Assembly (NCBI RefSeq): GCF_000731985.1
Contig: NZ_JNCS01000012.1
Coordinates: 36,766-100,765, forward strand
DNA length: 64,000 nt
Reading direction: 5' to 3'
Source: Natrinema altunense
GTDB taxonomy: Archaea > Halobacteriota > Halobacteria > Halobacteriales > Natrialbaceae
The position numbers were made by a program, and so were the translations under genes. Below, piece after piece: positions 7,831 through 16,987 of the stretch; position 1 is the first letter of the stretch, and every line of letters begins with the position of its first letter. The notes beneath the pieces are model-generated. The model worked only from the letters and a program-made list of their open reading frames with translations, was not told the origin of the DNA and ran no database searches.

Positions 7831-10800
7831 TCAATCGTCCCTCCCCGCATCGTCCAAGGGCGAGTCGCCGCCGGCAGCGGCGAAGACGGCCGTTTCGAGT
7901 TCCGCACCGCCGACTGCGCGGAGTGCTTGGCCGAACAGGTAGGTGTGGTCTGCTTGGGCACGAGGGTTTTCCGCGGCAAGCGTGTTGACGACACGTGAGA
8001 ACGTTCCTACCGGTTGGTCGTCGGCTCGGAGGCTAGCCGTCTCGCTTGTGTTCTCGATGGACTGATACACCGCCGCGACACACGCCTCGACCTCGGCGGC
8101 TGGCTGGCCCGTCGTGGTTCCCGCGACGACGATGTCGGCGTACACTTCTTCGAGGAACGCTGCCGGGTCCTCGACGTGAGCCCCCGCGGCGTACGCCCGG
8201 AGTTCCGAGTCCAGACGGCGACGCCACGCATCGGCCCCGTCCTCGACCGCGTGAACGTAGGCGCGTGTCAAGACACCCGCGACGAACCCCGAGGGTGAGT
8301 CGGACAGTTCCTGCGTTGCGGTCGCGTCGAGTCGGTCCGTCACGACTGCAAGCCACTCGTCAGTGTTCGGCTCGGCAGATCGAGTGCGACCGACGATGGC
8401 GAGCGCCTCGCCGTACACCCGCTCGAGGAGCGCGGGACGCTCGAGACCAACCCAGTCGAACGACCGGTCCTCGGCGGCCGCGACGACCGACGTGACGCCG
8501 AATCTGACTTCCTCGGGGTCGGCCTCGACGGCGAGTGCCAGCGCGGTTCCGAACACGGTGCCGACGTAGTTGACGGGGTGTGGTGGGTGGTCCGCTGCCG
8601 TAGCGGCAGTCTGGATCCGGTCAAAAACCGCTTGTACCAGCCGTTCGTGTGTCCGCGCTCCCACGTCCGTTCGCGTCAGCGCCGCCCGTAGGATTGCACC
8701 GTCAACCGCCGCGAATGCGTCGAACCAGTCGGTCTTCGTCGGGCCGTCGACCGCCCAGCGACAGTCCCGGAAGGCGGTGACGAGCGAACCGACCCACTCC
8801 CGGGAGTCCGTCGCTGTGCCGTCGGCTGCCCAGCTTGCCGCTGCCTCACCGAAGACACCGCGCAGGAAGGTGATCGGGTCGTCGACCAGGTCGGAACTGG
8901 CGGCGATTGCTTCGATTCGGTCGGAGAGCTGCTGGGACCAGATGGCCTCCCGGCGTGGCGAGATCGCGGATGGCGGCTCGCGCTCCCCGCGTCGCGGGGC
9001 CACGGATTCCAACTCGTCGTCGAACCCGTAGACCTGCGTCGACAGCGCCCCACGGTAGACCGCCGTCAGGTACCGTTCCCGCTGCTGGTCGGCTGCCTCG
9101 GCCGCAGCCCCCCGTGTCACGGACGCGTCGTACAGGTCGATCCAGTCCTCGAATCGTGGCGAGTCCGAGACCGGGAGCAGTCCGGTCCCGTAGGGACCAT
9201 CGCTGACGCTGTCGGGGTAATCCCGTTCGACGCGAGCGAAGGCCGCGAGTGCCGCCGCGTGGAGCGTGGCACGGCACTCCCATTCGTCGTCGGCCAGGTC
9301 CGACGCCGCGACGGTGTCGACGAATCGCTCACACACACCGAACAACAGTTCCGCACGGTCGAAGTCGCGGTAGCCCATGACACGCCGGACGGCCTGTCCG
9401 TAGACATCGGCGACGAACGCCACCGGGTCGTCGAGGTCGGCGCTCGTCGCCGTTTCACAGAGGTCCGCGCCGACCGCTACCAGCCAGTGTTCGATCCGGT
9501 CCTCGGAGCAGTCGAACTCATACCCCCAGTACCCGATCGCGCCGGTGTAGGCGTGCCGTAACAGCGTCTCTCTATCGGCCTGGTTCTGGAGAAAGGCAAT
9601 CGACTCCCTGACTCGGGAGCCGAGTGCGTCCACCCAGATTGAGACCTCCTCGGGTGGACACGCCGCGTCAGCCAGGGAACCGAGCGTGGCCGCGAAGCTG
9701 TTGCCGATGACGAACGCTGCGAACCCGTCGCCGTTGGTCGCAGCCGCCTGCTGGACGAGCGCGGCGACCGGTGCGAGCGCATCGTCGGCTGTTGTCGGGT
9801 CGTCGACAGTGTCGACGATCCGAGCGGATATCTCGCCGTAGATGCGACAGCGCAGATTCAGCCCCGACTCCTCGGCGATCGTCTCCGCGTCGATCATCCC
9901 GTACAGGACCTGGTCGACACAGGCGAGCGCGGCGTGATTCGGTCCGGTGCCGTTCGCTGGCCACGCGAGCGTTCGCAGGGCGATCCCAAAGGTACTCACG
10001 ATCGGTTCGTAGTCGCCACCAGCGGAGTCGCGTCCGTGCGGCGTCGCGGTCTCGTTCGTGAGCGCAATGGCCCGATCCGCGATCGCCTCGATCCACGCGT
10101 CGGTCGTCGGGTCCTCGGTCGCTGTCGCTGCCATCGCGGTACCGTAGACCGACCCGCGGTACGTGATGGCCGCATCGACATCGCCACGATTCCGTGCGAC
10201 ATCCGCGACGAGGTCGTCGACGAGCGAGAGCCACTGCGTCGCGGCAGTCGGCTGTGCGGTCCGTGCGACGACTGCGATAGCGTCGGCGACGACGTGCCCG
10301 ACGAACGCCGCGTCGAGGTCGCTGTCGGGGATGCCGGCGATGGACGCGAGCGGACTCTGGCCCGTGATCGAGTCGACCTCAAGGGTTCGACGGGACGGAC
10401 GTCTGGTTTCGGGCCAGTCCATTGCGGACAGCAGGTCGTCGGCGACCGTCTGGGGTGTCCGATCGGGTGCGACTTCGACGTTGCCCAGTTCGAACTCGGT
10501 GCGGTCGCGCCAGGCAGTGACGTCGGCACAGCCAGCCCGTGTGGCGACGGTGTCGAACTGTCCTCGGTTCTCGTCGTCACAGATGAGTAGTGCGCCCGAA
10601 CACGTTCCGTCATCGACCCAGTCGGCCAGCGCCCGTACACCCGCATCGCTCATAATCCGTGCTGGCTCACCGTTGTAGGTCGCGACCACGAGCGCGTTCG
10701 GCGTGGCGTCGATGCCCGCTCTGATGTGATCGGGCTGGTGGAGATCGGGGAGTCTGACCGTCTTTCCCCACGCCATGAGTTCCCTCGCGACATCCGCTGC

Positions 10801-12069
10801 GAGCCGTCGCTTCCCGCTGGCTTTCGGTCCCGAGAGTATAACGAGCCCGCCGTCGAGTGCGTCGACGACCTCGTCGACGTCGATCCCCGACACTCCCTCC
10901 TCCGTCTCGGGGCCGTCACTCGAGTCCGGGAACTCCCGATCCGTTGCAGCCGTCTGTAACGCCGCTGGTCCTTCCCAGTGCCAGGCACCGACCAGGGGAA
11001 CGGACCCGTACTCGTTGGGCCCTATCGCGACCTCGTCCAGCGTCGACGCGACTGCTCGCAAGTCAGTCCGGACCCCATCGGTCGCGGAACTCGTATCGGC
11101 GATGACCGTCTCTGCCTCGGGCCGGGCGGCCAGCCGCTGGTCGATCCGTGTCCGCATCGGCTCGGACGCGAACACCCGAAACCGTTCGATCGTCCCGGGT
11201 GGGAGGTCGACGGCGATCTCGAGCGCTTCAGCGGCACCGGCGAGCGGCCGATGTCGAACCAGCGGCTCGAACCACCCCGTATCGTCGTCTACCAGCGAAC
11301 TCGCGACCAGACCGAGTGCGGTGGCGACCGCTGGGGACATTGCAACTGGGTCAGGACCGAACCCCTCGGCATCCGGATCCAGGGATGAGATGAGGTCGAG
11401 CGCCGCCTCGCCGAGTGGCTCGACCGTGCCGTCACACTCGCCGACCACTGCCCTGACGTCCGGTCCGACGAGAACCGTTTCGGACCCGTACTGCGACAGC
11501 GAGAGGAAGGCTGCGGGCGTGACAGTCGCCTCGACGGTCCCGATCCGTTCCTGTAGTGGCTCGTCCTCGAAGTCGTAGCGGGGATAGGTGACACGTTCGA
11601 CGAGGGTCAGGTTCTCCTCGTATTCCGGATCAAACGTGTTCTGTCGGGAGCTGGCTTCGCGAATTTCGTGGAACGACTTGCCGTAGTCCGACGGCGGTAT
11701 TCGAACCACGAGCACGGAATCGACTCGCTCGAGGAACGCAGCAGACGCGAGGTGACCGCGCCGGCAGAGCCAGTCGAGGCTCCGTGGCCGCGTCACGAGT
11801 ACTGCACCCCTGGGACGAGCGAACAGGGCATTCATGTTTTCTCGGTCGTCATCACCGGGATGCAAAACTGCCGACACAAAATCGTCGACGATCACGAGTT
11901 CGTCGGCGTCGATGGCTGTCGTTTCTGCGAGCCGCTCGACGGATGGGCCGAGCCGACGCAAGTGATATGACTTTCCGACGCTGGGTGCCCCGAGGACGAG
12001 TGTAACCTCACACGGGTCGATCGCGTCGCACAGTTCGCTGGGCGTGACTTCTTGAACCGTTCGTTCCAT
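7831..12069 (-). CDS. Giant NTPase-like protein with two P-loops and a helical-repeat tail
   Basis: 1412 residues. A first P-loop, GAPSVGKS, lies at residues 27-34 with a Walker B-like strand ELVIVDD at 57-63. A second, GPKASGKR, lies at 414-421 with LLICDDE at 494-500. Residues about 630-1390 are all-helical and repeat roughly every 48 residues around a small motif V-[YF]-G-x-A (near 641, 743, 889, 1072, 1172 and 1218, with weaker copies such as IG, TG or FG between). The layout recalls STAND-type signalling NTPases (sensor repeats behind an NTPase), but neither P-loop module matches a named family that I know, and the second P-loop lacks the usual final Thr/Ser. The gene stands with one small partner gene. 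Function unknown. Confidence 0.8.
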   Translation of the reverse strand: MERTVQEVTPSELCDAIDPCEVTLVLGAPSVGKSYHLRRLGPSVERLAETTAIDADELVIVDDFVSAVLHPGDDDRENMNALFARPRGAVLVTRPRSLDWLCRRGHLASAAFLERVDSVLVVRIPPSDYGKSFHEIREASSRQNTFDPEYEENLTLVERVTYPRYDFEDEPLQERIGTVEATVTPAAFLSLSQYGSETVLVGPDVRAVVGECDGTVEPLGEAALDLISSLDPDAEGFGPDPVAMSPAVATALGLVASSLVDDDTGWFEPLVRHRPLAGAAEALEIAVDLPPGTIERFRVFASEPMRTRIDQRLAARPEAETVIADTSSATDGVRTDLRAVASTLDEVAIGPNEYGSVPLVGAWHWEGPAALQTAATDREFPDSSDGPETEEGVSGIDVDEVVDALDGGLVILSGPKASGKRRLAADVARELMAWGKTVRLPDLHQPDHIRAGIDATPNALVVATYNGEPARIMSDAGVRALADWVDDGTCSGALLICDDENRGQFDTVATRAGCADVTAWRDRTEFELGNVEVAPDRTPQTVADDLLSAMDWPETRRPSRRTLEVDSITGQSPLASIAGIPDSDLDAAFVGHVVADAIAVVARTAQPTAATQWLSLVDDLVADVARNRGDVDAAITYRGSVYGTAMAATATEDPTTDAWIEAIADRAIALTNETATPHGRDSAGGDYEPIVSTFGIALRTLAWPANGTGPNHAALACVDQVLYGMIDAETIAEESGLNLRCRIYGEISARIVDTVDDPTTADDALAPVAALVQQAAATNGDGFAAFVIGNSFAATLGSLADAACPPEEVSIWVDALGSRVRESIAFLQNQADRETLLRHAYTGAIGYWGYEFDCSEDRIEHWLVAVGADLCETATSADLDDPVAFVADVYGQAVRRVMGYRDFDRAELLFGVCERFVDTVAASDLADDEWECRATLHAAALAAFARVERDYPDSVSDGPYGTGLLPVSDSPRFEDWIDLYDASVTRGAAAEAADQQRERYLTAVYRGALSTQVYGFDDELESVAPRRGEREPPSAISPRREAIWSQQLSDRIEAIAASSDLVDDPITFLRGVFGEAAASWAADGTATDSREWVGSLVTAFRDCRWAVDGPTKTDWFDAFAAVDGAILRAALTRTDVGARTHERLVQAVFDRIQTAATAADHPPHPVNYVGTVFGTALALAVEADPEEVRFGVTSVVAAAEDRSFDWVGLERPALLERVYGEALAIVGRTRSAEPNTDEWLAVVTDRLDATATQELSDSPSGFVAGVLTRAYVHAVEDGADAWRRRLDSELRAYAAGAHVEDPAAFLEEVYADIVVAGTTTGQPAAEVEACVAAVYQSIENTSETASLRADDQPVGTFSRVVNTLAAENPRAQADHTYLFGQALRAVGGAELETAVFAAAGGDSPLDDAGRDD

Positions 12070-12435
12070 GTATTCCCCACGACTGACCCCACCAACGACT
12101 GCGTCCGGATGGCAGACTCTGCCGAGTATATCTATTCAGTAGGTTTACTAGGGAATATAAATGTTTGCCGTTAGACGGACATCTCCGAGTCCGATCCAGC
12201 CGCCAGTTCTTGTCACCGCCTGCCGATTATCCCTCGGCATCTTCGCCGTTGTCGAGGGGCACATTTCGAGTTAGTCCCACACGCTTAACTCTCATCTGGC
12301 TTGTGGGATCACGACGGTCACGGAAGCAGATCTCGGACACGAGAACATCGTCACCTTCGGAGAGGGTGGGAACAGCGCCTTTGCGTTCGACGACGGTATC
12401 GACGAACCGAACCTGCCTGTGATTTTCATCTTTCT
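12070..12435. other. Intergenic region between the P-loop gene and the TnpB element
   Basis: A TATA-like stretch read on the minus strand as atttatatt (12154-12162) could be the promoter of the gene ending at 12069. From 12296 on the plus strand a short frame reads TTVTEADLGHENIVTFGEG and runs into the left hairpin of the TnpB element. It looks like a gene fragment cut by the insertion, but it is too short to name. Confidence 0.35.
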
Positions 12436-12499
12436 TCAAGCAGGAAACCGCGCCGTTTACGGCGCGGAGGAATGCGACACTTGACTGTCTGTCCACCAA

Positions 12500-12634
12500 C
12501 TATGACCCGTCGCGTTCCAGGCACTTCGCGCCCTCGAGCATCAAGCCCTTCCAGGTGTAGCCGCGCTCGTCTTTGAGATCGCTGAGGCGTTCGTGCTGTT
12601 CGTCGCTGACTGTGAATCGGACTTCTTTGCTCAT
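12500..12634 (-). CDS. Small RHH/CopG-like protein of the TnpB element
   Basis: 44 residues (MSKEVRFTVSDEQHERLSDL at the start), ending with LMLEGAKCLERDGS. The pattern of one beta strand (EVRFTV) followed by two helices fits a ribbon-helix-helix DNA-binding protein. I chose ATG 12634 rather than the upstream frame because the strand begins there. It is divergent from tnpB with 58 bases between the starts. Small RHH genes next to tnpB are familiar from other haloarchaeal elements; a role in repressing tnpB is inference. Confidence 0.7.
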   Translation of the reverse strand: MSKEVRFTVSDEQHERLSDLKDERGYTWKGLMLEGAKCLERDGS

Positions 12635-12692
12635 ACATATGTGTATCAACCGTGTTCTTTTTGTGTGTTCCGGTCGTAACATTCAATGTCGA

Positions 12693-13979
12693 ATGACTGC
12701 CGAAACGACCGTCACGAAGACGCTCGAGGCGACGACGGTGCCACCGACGGCACACAAGCAGCGTCGGCTCGAGGATACCGTGGCGGCCTACCGCGACGCG
12801 CTCGAAGCCGCCTTCGAGAGCGGTGCGGATACGCAATCGGCAGTCAACGATATCGTCACCGGCTACGACCTCACCTCCTACGCCAAGGACGCGCTCAAAC
12901 AGTACGTCCCGCAACTGCGCCGAACCTATGACGCCGACGAGTTGGCTGACGACCATCCGGTGCGGTTCACCAACCGCGGTTTCCGAATCGACTACTCGTC
13001 CGATCGCGAGTACGGGTTCTGTTGGCGCGTCCCGCAGGCCGGCCGTGGGAACGCGTTCTGGATTCCGTTGCGGATCAACCCTAGCCAGGAAGACCTGTGG
13101 TTCGACCTGCTCGAAGGTGAGGCTTCGGTCGGTGAGTTCCGGCTGTTCCAGAACCGCCGGACGTGGACCTTGCACGTCACCATCGAGTACACGATCAAGG
13201 AACCCGACGCGAGTGACGATCCGACGTACGTCGGCTTCGATATCGGTGAAAGTGCGCTGATTACGGGCTGTGCCCTCAAACGCGACACACCGACGACGCC
13301 GCTGTTGATCGACGGCGGCCGGGCGCGACACCTCCGCAAGGAGATGCACACGACGCTGAAACGCCTGCAAGAGCGCGACGCCGCCGAGTGGCGACTCGAC
13401 GAGCGGTTCGACCACTACCAGAACGCGCTCACGGATATCATCGAGAAAGCGTCGCGGGAAGCCGTCGAGTACGCCCGGCAGTTCGATGACCCGGTGATCG
13501 TGCTCGAGGACCTGTCGTACATCCGCGAGCGACTGGATTACGGCGCGTACATGAATCGGCGGCTTCACGCATGGGCGTTTGCCCGACTGCAAGGCCGAAT
13601 CGAGGACAAGGCGCTCGAGGCTGGAATCCCGGTCGAGTGCGTTCAGCCGGCGTACACCTCGCAGACGTGCCACGCGTGCGGTCACATCGGTCGCCGTGAC
13701 GAACAGGCCGAGTTCCGGTGTACGAACGACGAGTGTCACATTTCGACGTTCCAGGCCGATATCAACGCCGCGGCGAACATCGCTCGCCGCGTCGATCCGT
13801 GGGGTGAGAGCGTACCCTGGAAACCGGAGCGCGATGACACGCCACGGAATGGGAGTCCCAGTGACAGGGCCACGGAACGCCGGGAGGCGAGTCGGCAACC
13901 CCGACAGACGACCCTCTCGGAGTATGGTTCCGAAACCTCCGACGACGCGGCTTCGCTTGTAGGAAGCCCCGTCCTTTAG
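12693..13979 (+). CDS. tnpB: TnpB, RNA-guided RuvC nuclease of an IS1341-type element
   Basis: 428 residues from ATG 12693. The C-terminal RuvC-like nuclease appears complete: Asp183 in GFDIGE, Glu272 in VLEDLSY, a zinc ribbon with Cys326/Cys329 and Cys343/Cys348, and Asp356 in ADINAAAN. TnpB proteins are the ancestors of Cas12 and cut DNA guided by a transposon-end RNA (omega/reRNA), helping the element to persist; this is established for other TnpBs and inferred here. The Asp/Glu-rich N-terminal part fits a halophile. The last codons pass into the right-end hairpin. No frameshift is seen, so it may be active if tnpA is supplied elsewhere. Confidence 0.92.
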   Translation: MTAETTVTKTLEATTVPPTAHKQRRLEDTVAAYRDALEAAFESGADTQSAVNDIVTGYDLTSYAKDALKQYVPQLRRTYDADELADDHPVRFTNRGFRIDYSSDREYGFCWRVPQAGRGNAFWIPLRINPSQEDLWFDLLEGEASVGEFRLFQNRRTWTLHVTIEYTIKEPDASDDPTYVGFDIGESALITGCALKRDTPTTPLLIDGGRARHLRKEMHTTLKRLQERDAAEWRLDERFDHYQNALTDIIEKASREAVEYARQFDDPVIVLEDLSYIRERLDYGAYMNRRLHAWAFARLQGRIEDKALEAGIPVECVQPAYTSQTCHACGHIGRRDEQAEFRCTNDECHISTFQADINAAANIARRVDPWGESVPWKPERDDTPRNGSPSDRATERREASRQPRQTTLSEYGSETSDDAASLVGSPVL

Positions 13980-13996
13980 GACGGGCGAGGATGTCA
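13830..13996 (+). ncRNA. Predicted reRNA (omega RNA) scaffold at the right end
   Basis: In studied TnpB systems the guide RNA scaffold covers the 3' end of tnpB and the right end of the element, and the guide is the flanking DNA just past the end. The hairpin at 13968-13985 with its TTTA loop, overlapping the tnpB stop, fits that role. The guide would then start at about 13997 (cgactgtaaccggacggctg). The 5' limit is a guess; only the hairpin is directly visible. Confidence 0.4.
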
Positions 13997-14108
13997 CCGA
14001 CTGTAACCGGACGGCTGCCGACCCAGAAAGCAAGATCCGGTTTGCGTCGTCCGTGACCGAGTTTTTCGTACAATTCGAGGCGGGTGACGAGTGAGCAGAC
14101 GGGACTTC

Positions 14109-14513
14109 TTAGAGGTTGCTTTCGAGCAAGGTGACGATGGATTCCGTCCGCTCGTCGACCTTGTCCATGTTGGTGCACGGTTCTTTATCCACCGTGAGGA
14201 CGCCGTCTTCGTAGCTGATGTCACCGGTCATCCCTGCTTCGTTCCTGAACACGACCGATTCGAGATCCGCCTGGAGGGCTTCCCGCCCCAGTTCGTCGCT
14301 ACAGATCGCCTCGAAGGCATCGATCGTCGGCCGGAAGTACACCTTCGTCCACCCTTCGAACCAGAGATCCTCGTTGACTCGCTCGTCGATGAGTGATTCC
14401 CACTCGATATCGAGATTGACCTCGAAACCGGCTGCATCGTCCATCGATTCCTTCAGGGACGGCAGTTCTTCCTCCTCGAACTGCTTTACTTTCCTCTTAT
14501 TCTTTAGGTCCAT
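14109..14513 (-). CDS. Hypothetical acidic protein
   Basis: 134 residues, ATG 14513. It starts with a charged helix (KNKRKVKQFEEEELP), then an alternating strand/helix body (FEVNLDIEWESL, TKVYFRPTIDAFEAI) and an acidic end. It is cytosolic with no membrane or zinc motif. It stands alone on the minus strand behind the TnpB element. Its size, isolation and place near DUF2262- and HEAT-type genes fit an accessory immunity-like protein, but I do not recognise the family. Confidence 0.65.
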   Translation of the reverse strand: MDLKNKRKVKQFEEEELPSLKESMDDAAGFEVNLDIEWESLIDERVNEDLWFEGWTKVYFRPTIDAFEAICSDELGREALQADLESVVFRNEAGMTGDISYEDGVLTVDKEPCTNMDKVDERTESIVTLLESNL

Positions 14514-14759
14514 TAATATTTACCCAGTCAAAAATTGCAGACTTGATTATTTAATACTATCCTTTCGATTCTCTTTTTCGTCGCGAAACGCACCGCCTGC
14601 GGGCAGATGTAGGACATCTGTATCGAACGAACTGATGACGAACGGTCGGTCATAGCAAATCACTCCGACCCGTTCGTACCAGATCCTTGCTGCCGGAGGG
14701 GATAGGGGGTCAATCGGTCGTCGTCCTGTCCGCCGTGTCGGATTCGGGCTCGTCGGTCG

Positions 14760-15116
14760 TCACACGTCATCTCGGTGCATTCGCCGAAATTCTCTGACAG
14801 ATGTACAGTCGTGTTCGTCCAGTCGCGTGATCCAGCCGCCGAATTTGTATCGTCGCCAGCACTTTTTGCCGTCGATGAAGACGGGGTTGTCCCCGACGTC
14901 GGCCACCACGGCACTATCGATGGGCTCATCGGACTCTCGTTGCAGATACTCCCTCCCCACCGCTGGCTCGTCACTGGTACTGGTTACTGCCCATATGTCA
15001 CAGAGTTGACAGACGACGTTTGCGTAGATACTGGTACGCTCGGCGGAATACCCCTCGAGGGGTGCGTCACAGAGCGCACAGTCGGTCTGGGGCTCACCCG
15101 GCGGAAACGAAACCAT
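14760..15116 (-). CDS. Small cysteine-pair (zinc-finger-like) protein
   Basis: 118 residues from ATG 15116 (MVSFPPGEPQTDCALCDAPL); the frame is open for 20 more codons upstream but those are less protein-like. CALC and CQLC, 21 residues apart, could bind one zinc. The C-terminal half is aromatic and basic (CWRRYKFGGW) with further Cys. Function unknown; the pattern is like other small haloarchaeal zinc-finger proteins of mobile regions. Confidence 0.6.
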   Translation of the reverse strand: MVSFPPGEPQTDCALCDAPLEGYSAERTSIYANVVCQLCDIWAVTSTSDEPAVGREYLQRESDEPIDSAVVADVGDNPVFIDGKKCWRRYKFGGWITRLDEHDCTSVREFRRMHRDDV

Positions 15117-15184
15117 CTGGGGATAGCTACTTCGTTCTCGAAAATAAATACCCCTTGTCGCGGTACACAGGTACAATGACAGTC

Positions 15185-16987
15185 TCAGTTTTGGTCTGAA
15201 CTCGGAGTGCGGTCGAGTTCGGCGAGCGTACTCGTCGCCAGCATCCGAGCACGGTCCAGCTCGTCATTCACTCCGGGGTCGTAAGCCACGATATGGGCGA
15301 GTGCGGACCGAACTGGCTCGACAGCGGCCGGCTGCAAACTGGCGATCAGGCAGATCGCTTTCAAGATCCGACAGAGTCCCGCAGGTGTCGCGAATGCGTC
15401 CGGGTCGAACGGGGAGATTGCGGGATCGACGATCCCCTCGGTGGCCGGGTCGTCGAGTTCTGCCGCCACTTCCTGGCAGGCCTGGCGGAGCGTCGGTGCG
15501 AACACGTCCACATCCTCCGGATACGCGGAGAGGCACTCCACAATGGTTTTGGCCGCGACGCCTCGACTGTTCCCACCGAGGTCGAGGACTGTGTCGGAGG
15601 CTGGTCGAATCACGTCGGGATGGGCTGTCGCGACGTGAAACAACGTCCACCCAGTCGTGATCGAGACGGTCGTCTCGGATGCTCGATCGGCGAGTTCGAG
15701 GACTGCACCGAGGTGGCCGCGGACGCCGCTTGGATAGGTTCCGGCGACCACCGAGAGGAGGGACGCGACGAACCGGCGTTCGGCCGGCGATCCTGTCCTC
15801 GCGATATCGAGAAGCGCCGGCAGCCAATCGGGGGCATATTGGGCGACGACCGGTCTGAGGACGGCTGTCAGGGTCGTTCGGGTGCTGTCGTCCGGTTCGT
15901 CCACGAGCGCGAGGAAGTCCCCGGCATGAGCGTGAATTGTGGCCGCATCTTTGCTCGTTCGCGGTTCGAACAATGCACGTGCCGCCTGCCGTCGAACGTT
16001 CACGTCGGCCGCCCGCAGGAGCGAGAGCACACGTTCGACGTCCGACGAGGACAGGGGGTCGTCATCGAGCGATTCGAGATACTTCCGGTCGGCCTGAGTC
16101 CCTTGGACGTCTCTCGATACTCGCTCGCCTTGCTCGACCGGGTCAGCGGGACCGTCGAAGACACCGACGAACCGGGCGAGGTCGAGGACGGCGACTCGGC
16201 ACTCACCGTCGAGGTCGGCGGCTCGCTCGAGGAGCCATGGCATCGGCTCCAGCGCGTCCGGACGACTCCGAGCGATGGCACGAAGGAAGGTGACGGCGGG
16301 CTCGACGAACATGTCGTCTTCCCGCAGCAGTGTCGTCGCAAGTGGCACTCCGGCCCGGACGGCCTTGGGCCGGGGACGAGCGAGTGCGGCGAGCAGTTCC
16401 AGTGCTCGCCCGGCTGGCTGGTGTGCTTTGAACGCGAACCCTTCCGTTGAAACTACCGGCTGGTCCAGCATCGCGATCGCATCGGAAACGCCCGGCACCA
16501 CTGCGTTGGGGTACGGTCTCGCCAGTGAGGCGAGCGTCGCAGCGGCGGCTGCCCTCATACGAGGGTCGTCGTCGGAGAGCAGCGCTAGGAGCGCGGGAAT
16601 CGCGGGCCGATACAGGCCCCAGCAGTCCGCGACGGTGAACGCGAGGACTTCCGCGGCGGCGAGTCGAACGGCCGGTCGGTCGTCCGCCAGGCCGTCACAG
16701 AGCGTGGGCGCGACTGGCTGTGGCCGCACACGAACTGCCCGGAGGAGGAACGTGAGCAGGTGCCGGCGATTCGCGGATTCGTGTTCGACAACGCCGTCGA
16801 GGACCGACTGGACGAGCGTGTCCGGTTGCGGGTGCGCGCGAGCCAGTTCTTGGAGGAGGTCCCGCAAATCGTGCAACTCCGCCGCGTCGGCATCGGACCG
16901 AGGGAGGAGCGACTCGACCGCCACGGATGCTGGATCTGTCCGAATGTCCCGACGGAGGGCGGCCAGTCGGTCGCCATCGCCCGTCAT
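15185..16987 (-). CDS. HEAT-repeat protein
   Basis: 600 residues from ATG 16987 (MTGDGDRLAALRRDI). The protein is a chain of helical hairpins with HEAT signatures such as DDRPAVRLAAAEVLA, DDDPRMRAAAAATLA and ADVNVRRQAARALF. HEAT arrays bind proteins or nucleic acid; no enzymatic motif is visible. Its start overlaps the stop of the 115-residue gene upstream (ATGA), so the two form an operon. The similar HEAT gene at 19114 on the other strand is a relative. Confidence 0.85.
   Translation of the reverse strand: MTGDGDRLAALRRDIRTDPASVAVESLLPRSDADAAELHDLRDLLQELARAHPQPDTLVQSVLDGVVEHESANRRHLLTFLLRAVRVRPQPVAPTLCDGLADDRPAVRLAAAEVLAFTVADCWGLYRPAIPALLALLSDDDPRMRAAAAATLASLARPYPNAVVPGVSDAIAMLDQPVVSTEGFAFKAHQPAGRALELLAALARPRPKAVRAGVPLATTLLREDDMFVEPAVTFLRAIARSRPDALEPMPWLLERAADLDGECRVAVLDLARFVGVFDGPADPVEQGERVSRDVQGTQADRKYLESLDDDPLSSSDVERVLSLLRAADVNVRRQAARALFEPRTSKDAATIHAHAGDFLALVDEPDDSTRTTLTAVLRPVVAQYAPDWLPALLDIARTGSPAERRFVASLLSVVAGTYPSGVRGHLGAVLELADRASETTVSITTGWTLFHVATAHPDVIRPASDTVLDLGGNSRGVAAKTIVECLSAYPEDVDVFAPTLRQACQEVAAELDDPATEGIVDPAISPFDPDAFATPAGLCRILKAICLIASLQPAAVEPVRSALAHIVAYDPGVNDELDRARMLATSTLAELDRTPSSDQN

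Larger units (their letters stand above)
12436..13996 (+). mobile_element. IS1341-type (IS605 family, tnpB-only) element
   Basis: The element has tnpB but no tnpA transposase, plus a small divergent RHH gene. Both ends carry a hairpin with a TTTA loop: CCGCGCCG/CGGCGCGG at 12448-12467 on the left and CCCGTCC/GGACGGG at 13968-13985 on the right. The two ends are similar in the same orientation (gga-a...TTTA...gagga-tg-gac). The right hairpin overlaps the tnpB stop and is followed by gaggatgtcac, which I take as the right end. Boundaries are approximate. IS605 elements make no target duplication, so none is expected. Confidence 0.75.

Noticed and set aside
12426..14033. Long minus-strand open frame across the TnpB element
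   Set aside because: It is the antisense of tnpB; Arg/Val-rich composition with no domain, while the plus strand has all TnpB motifs.
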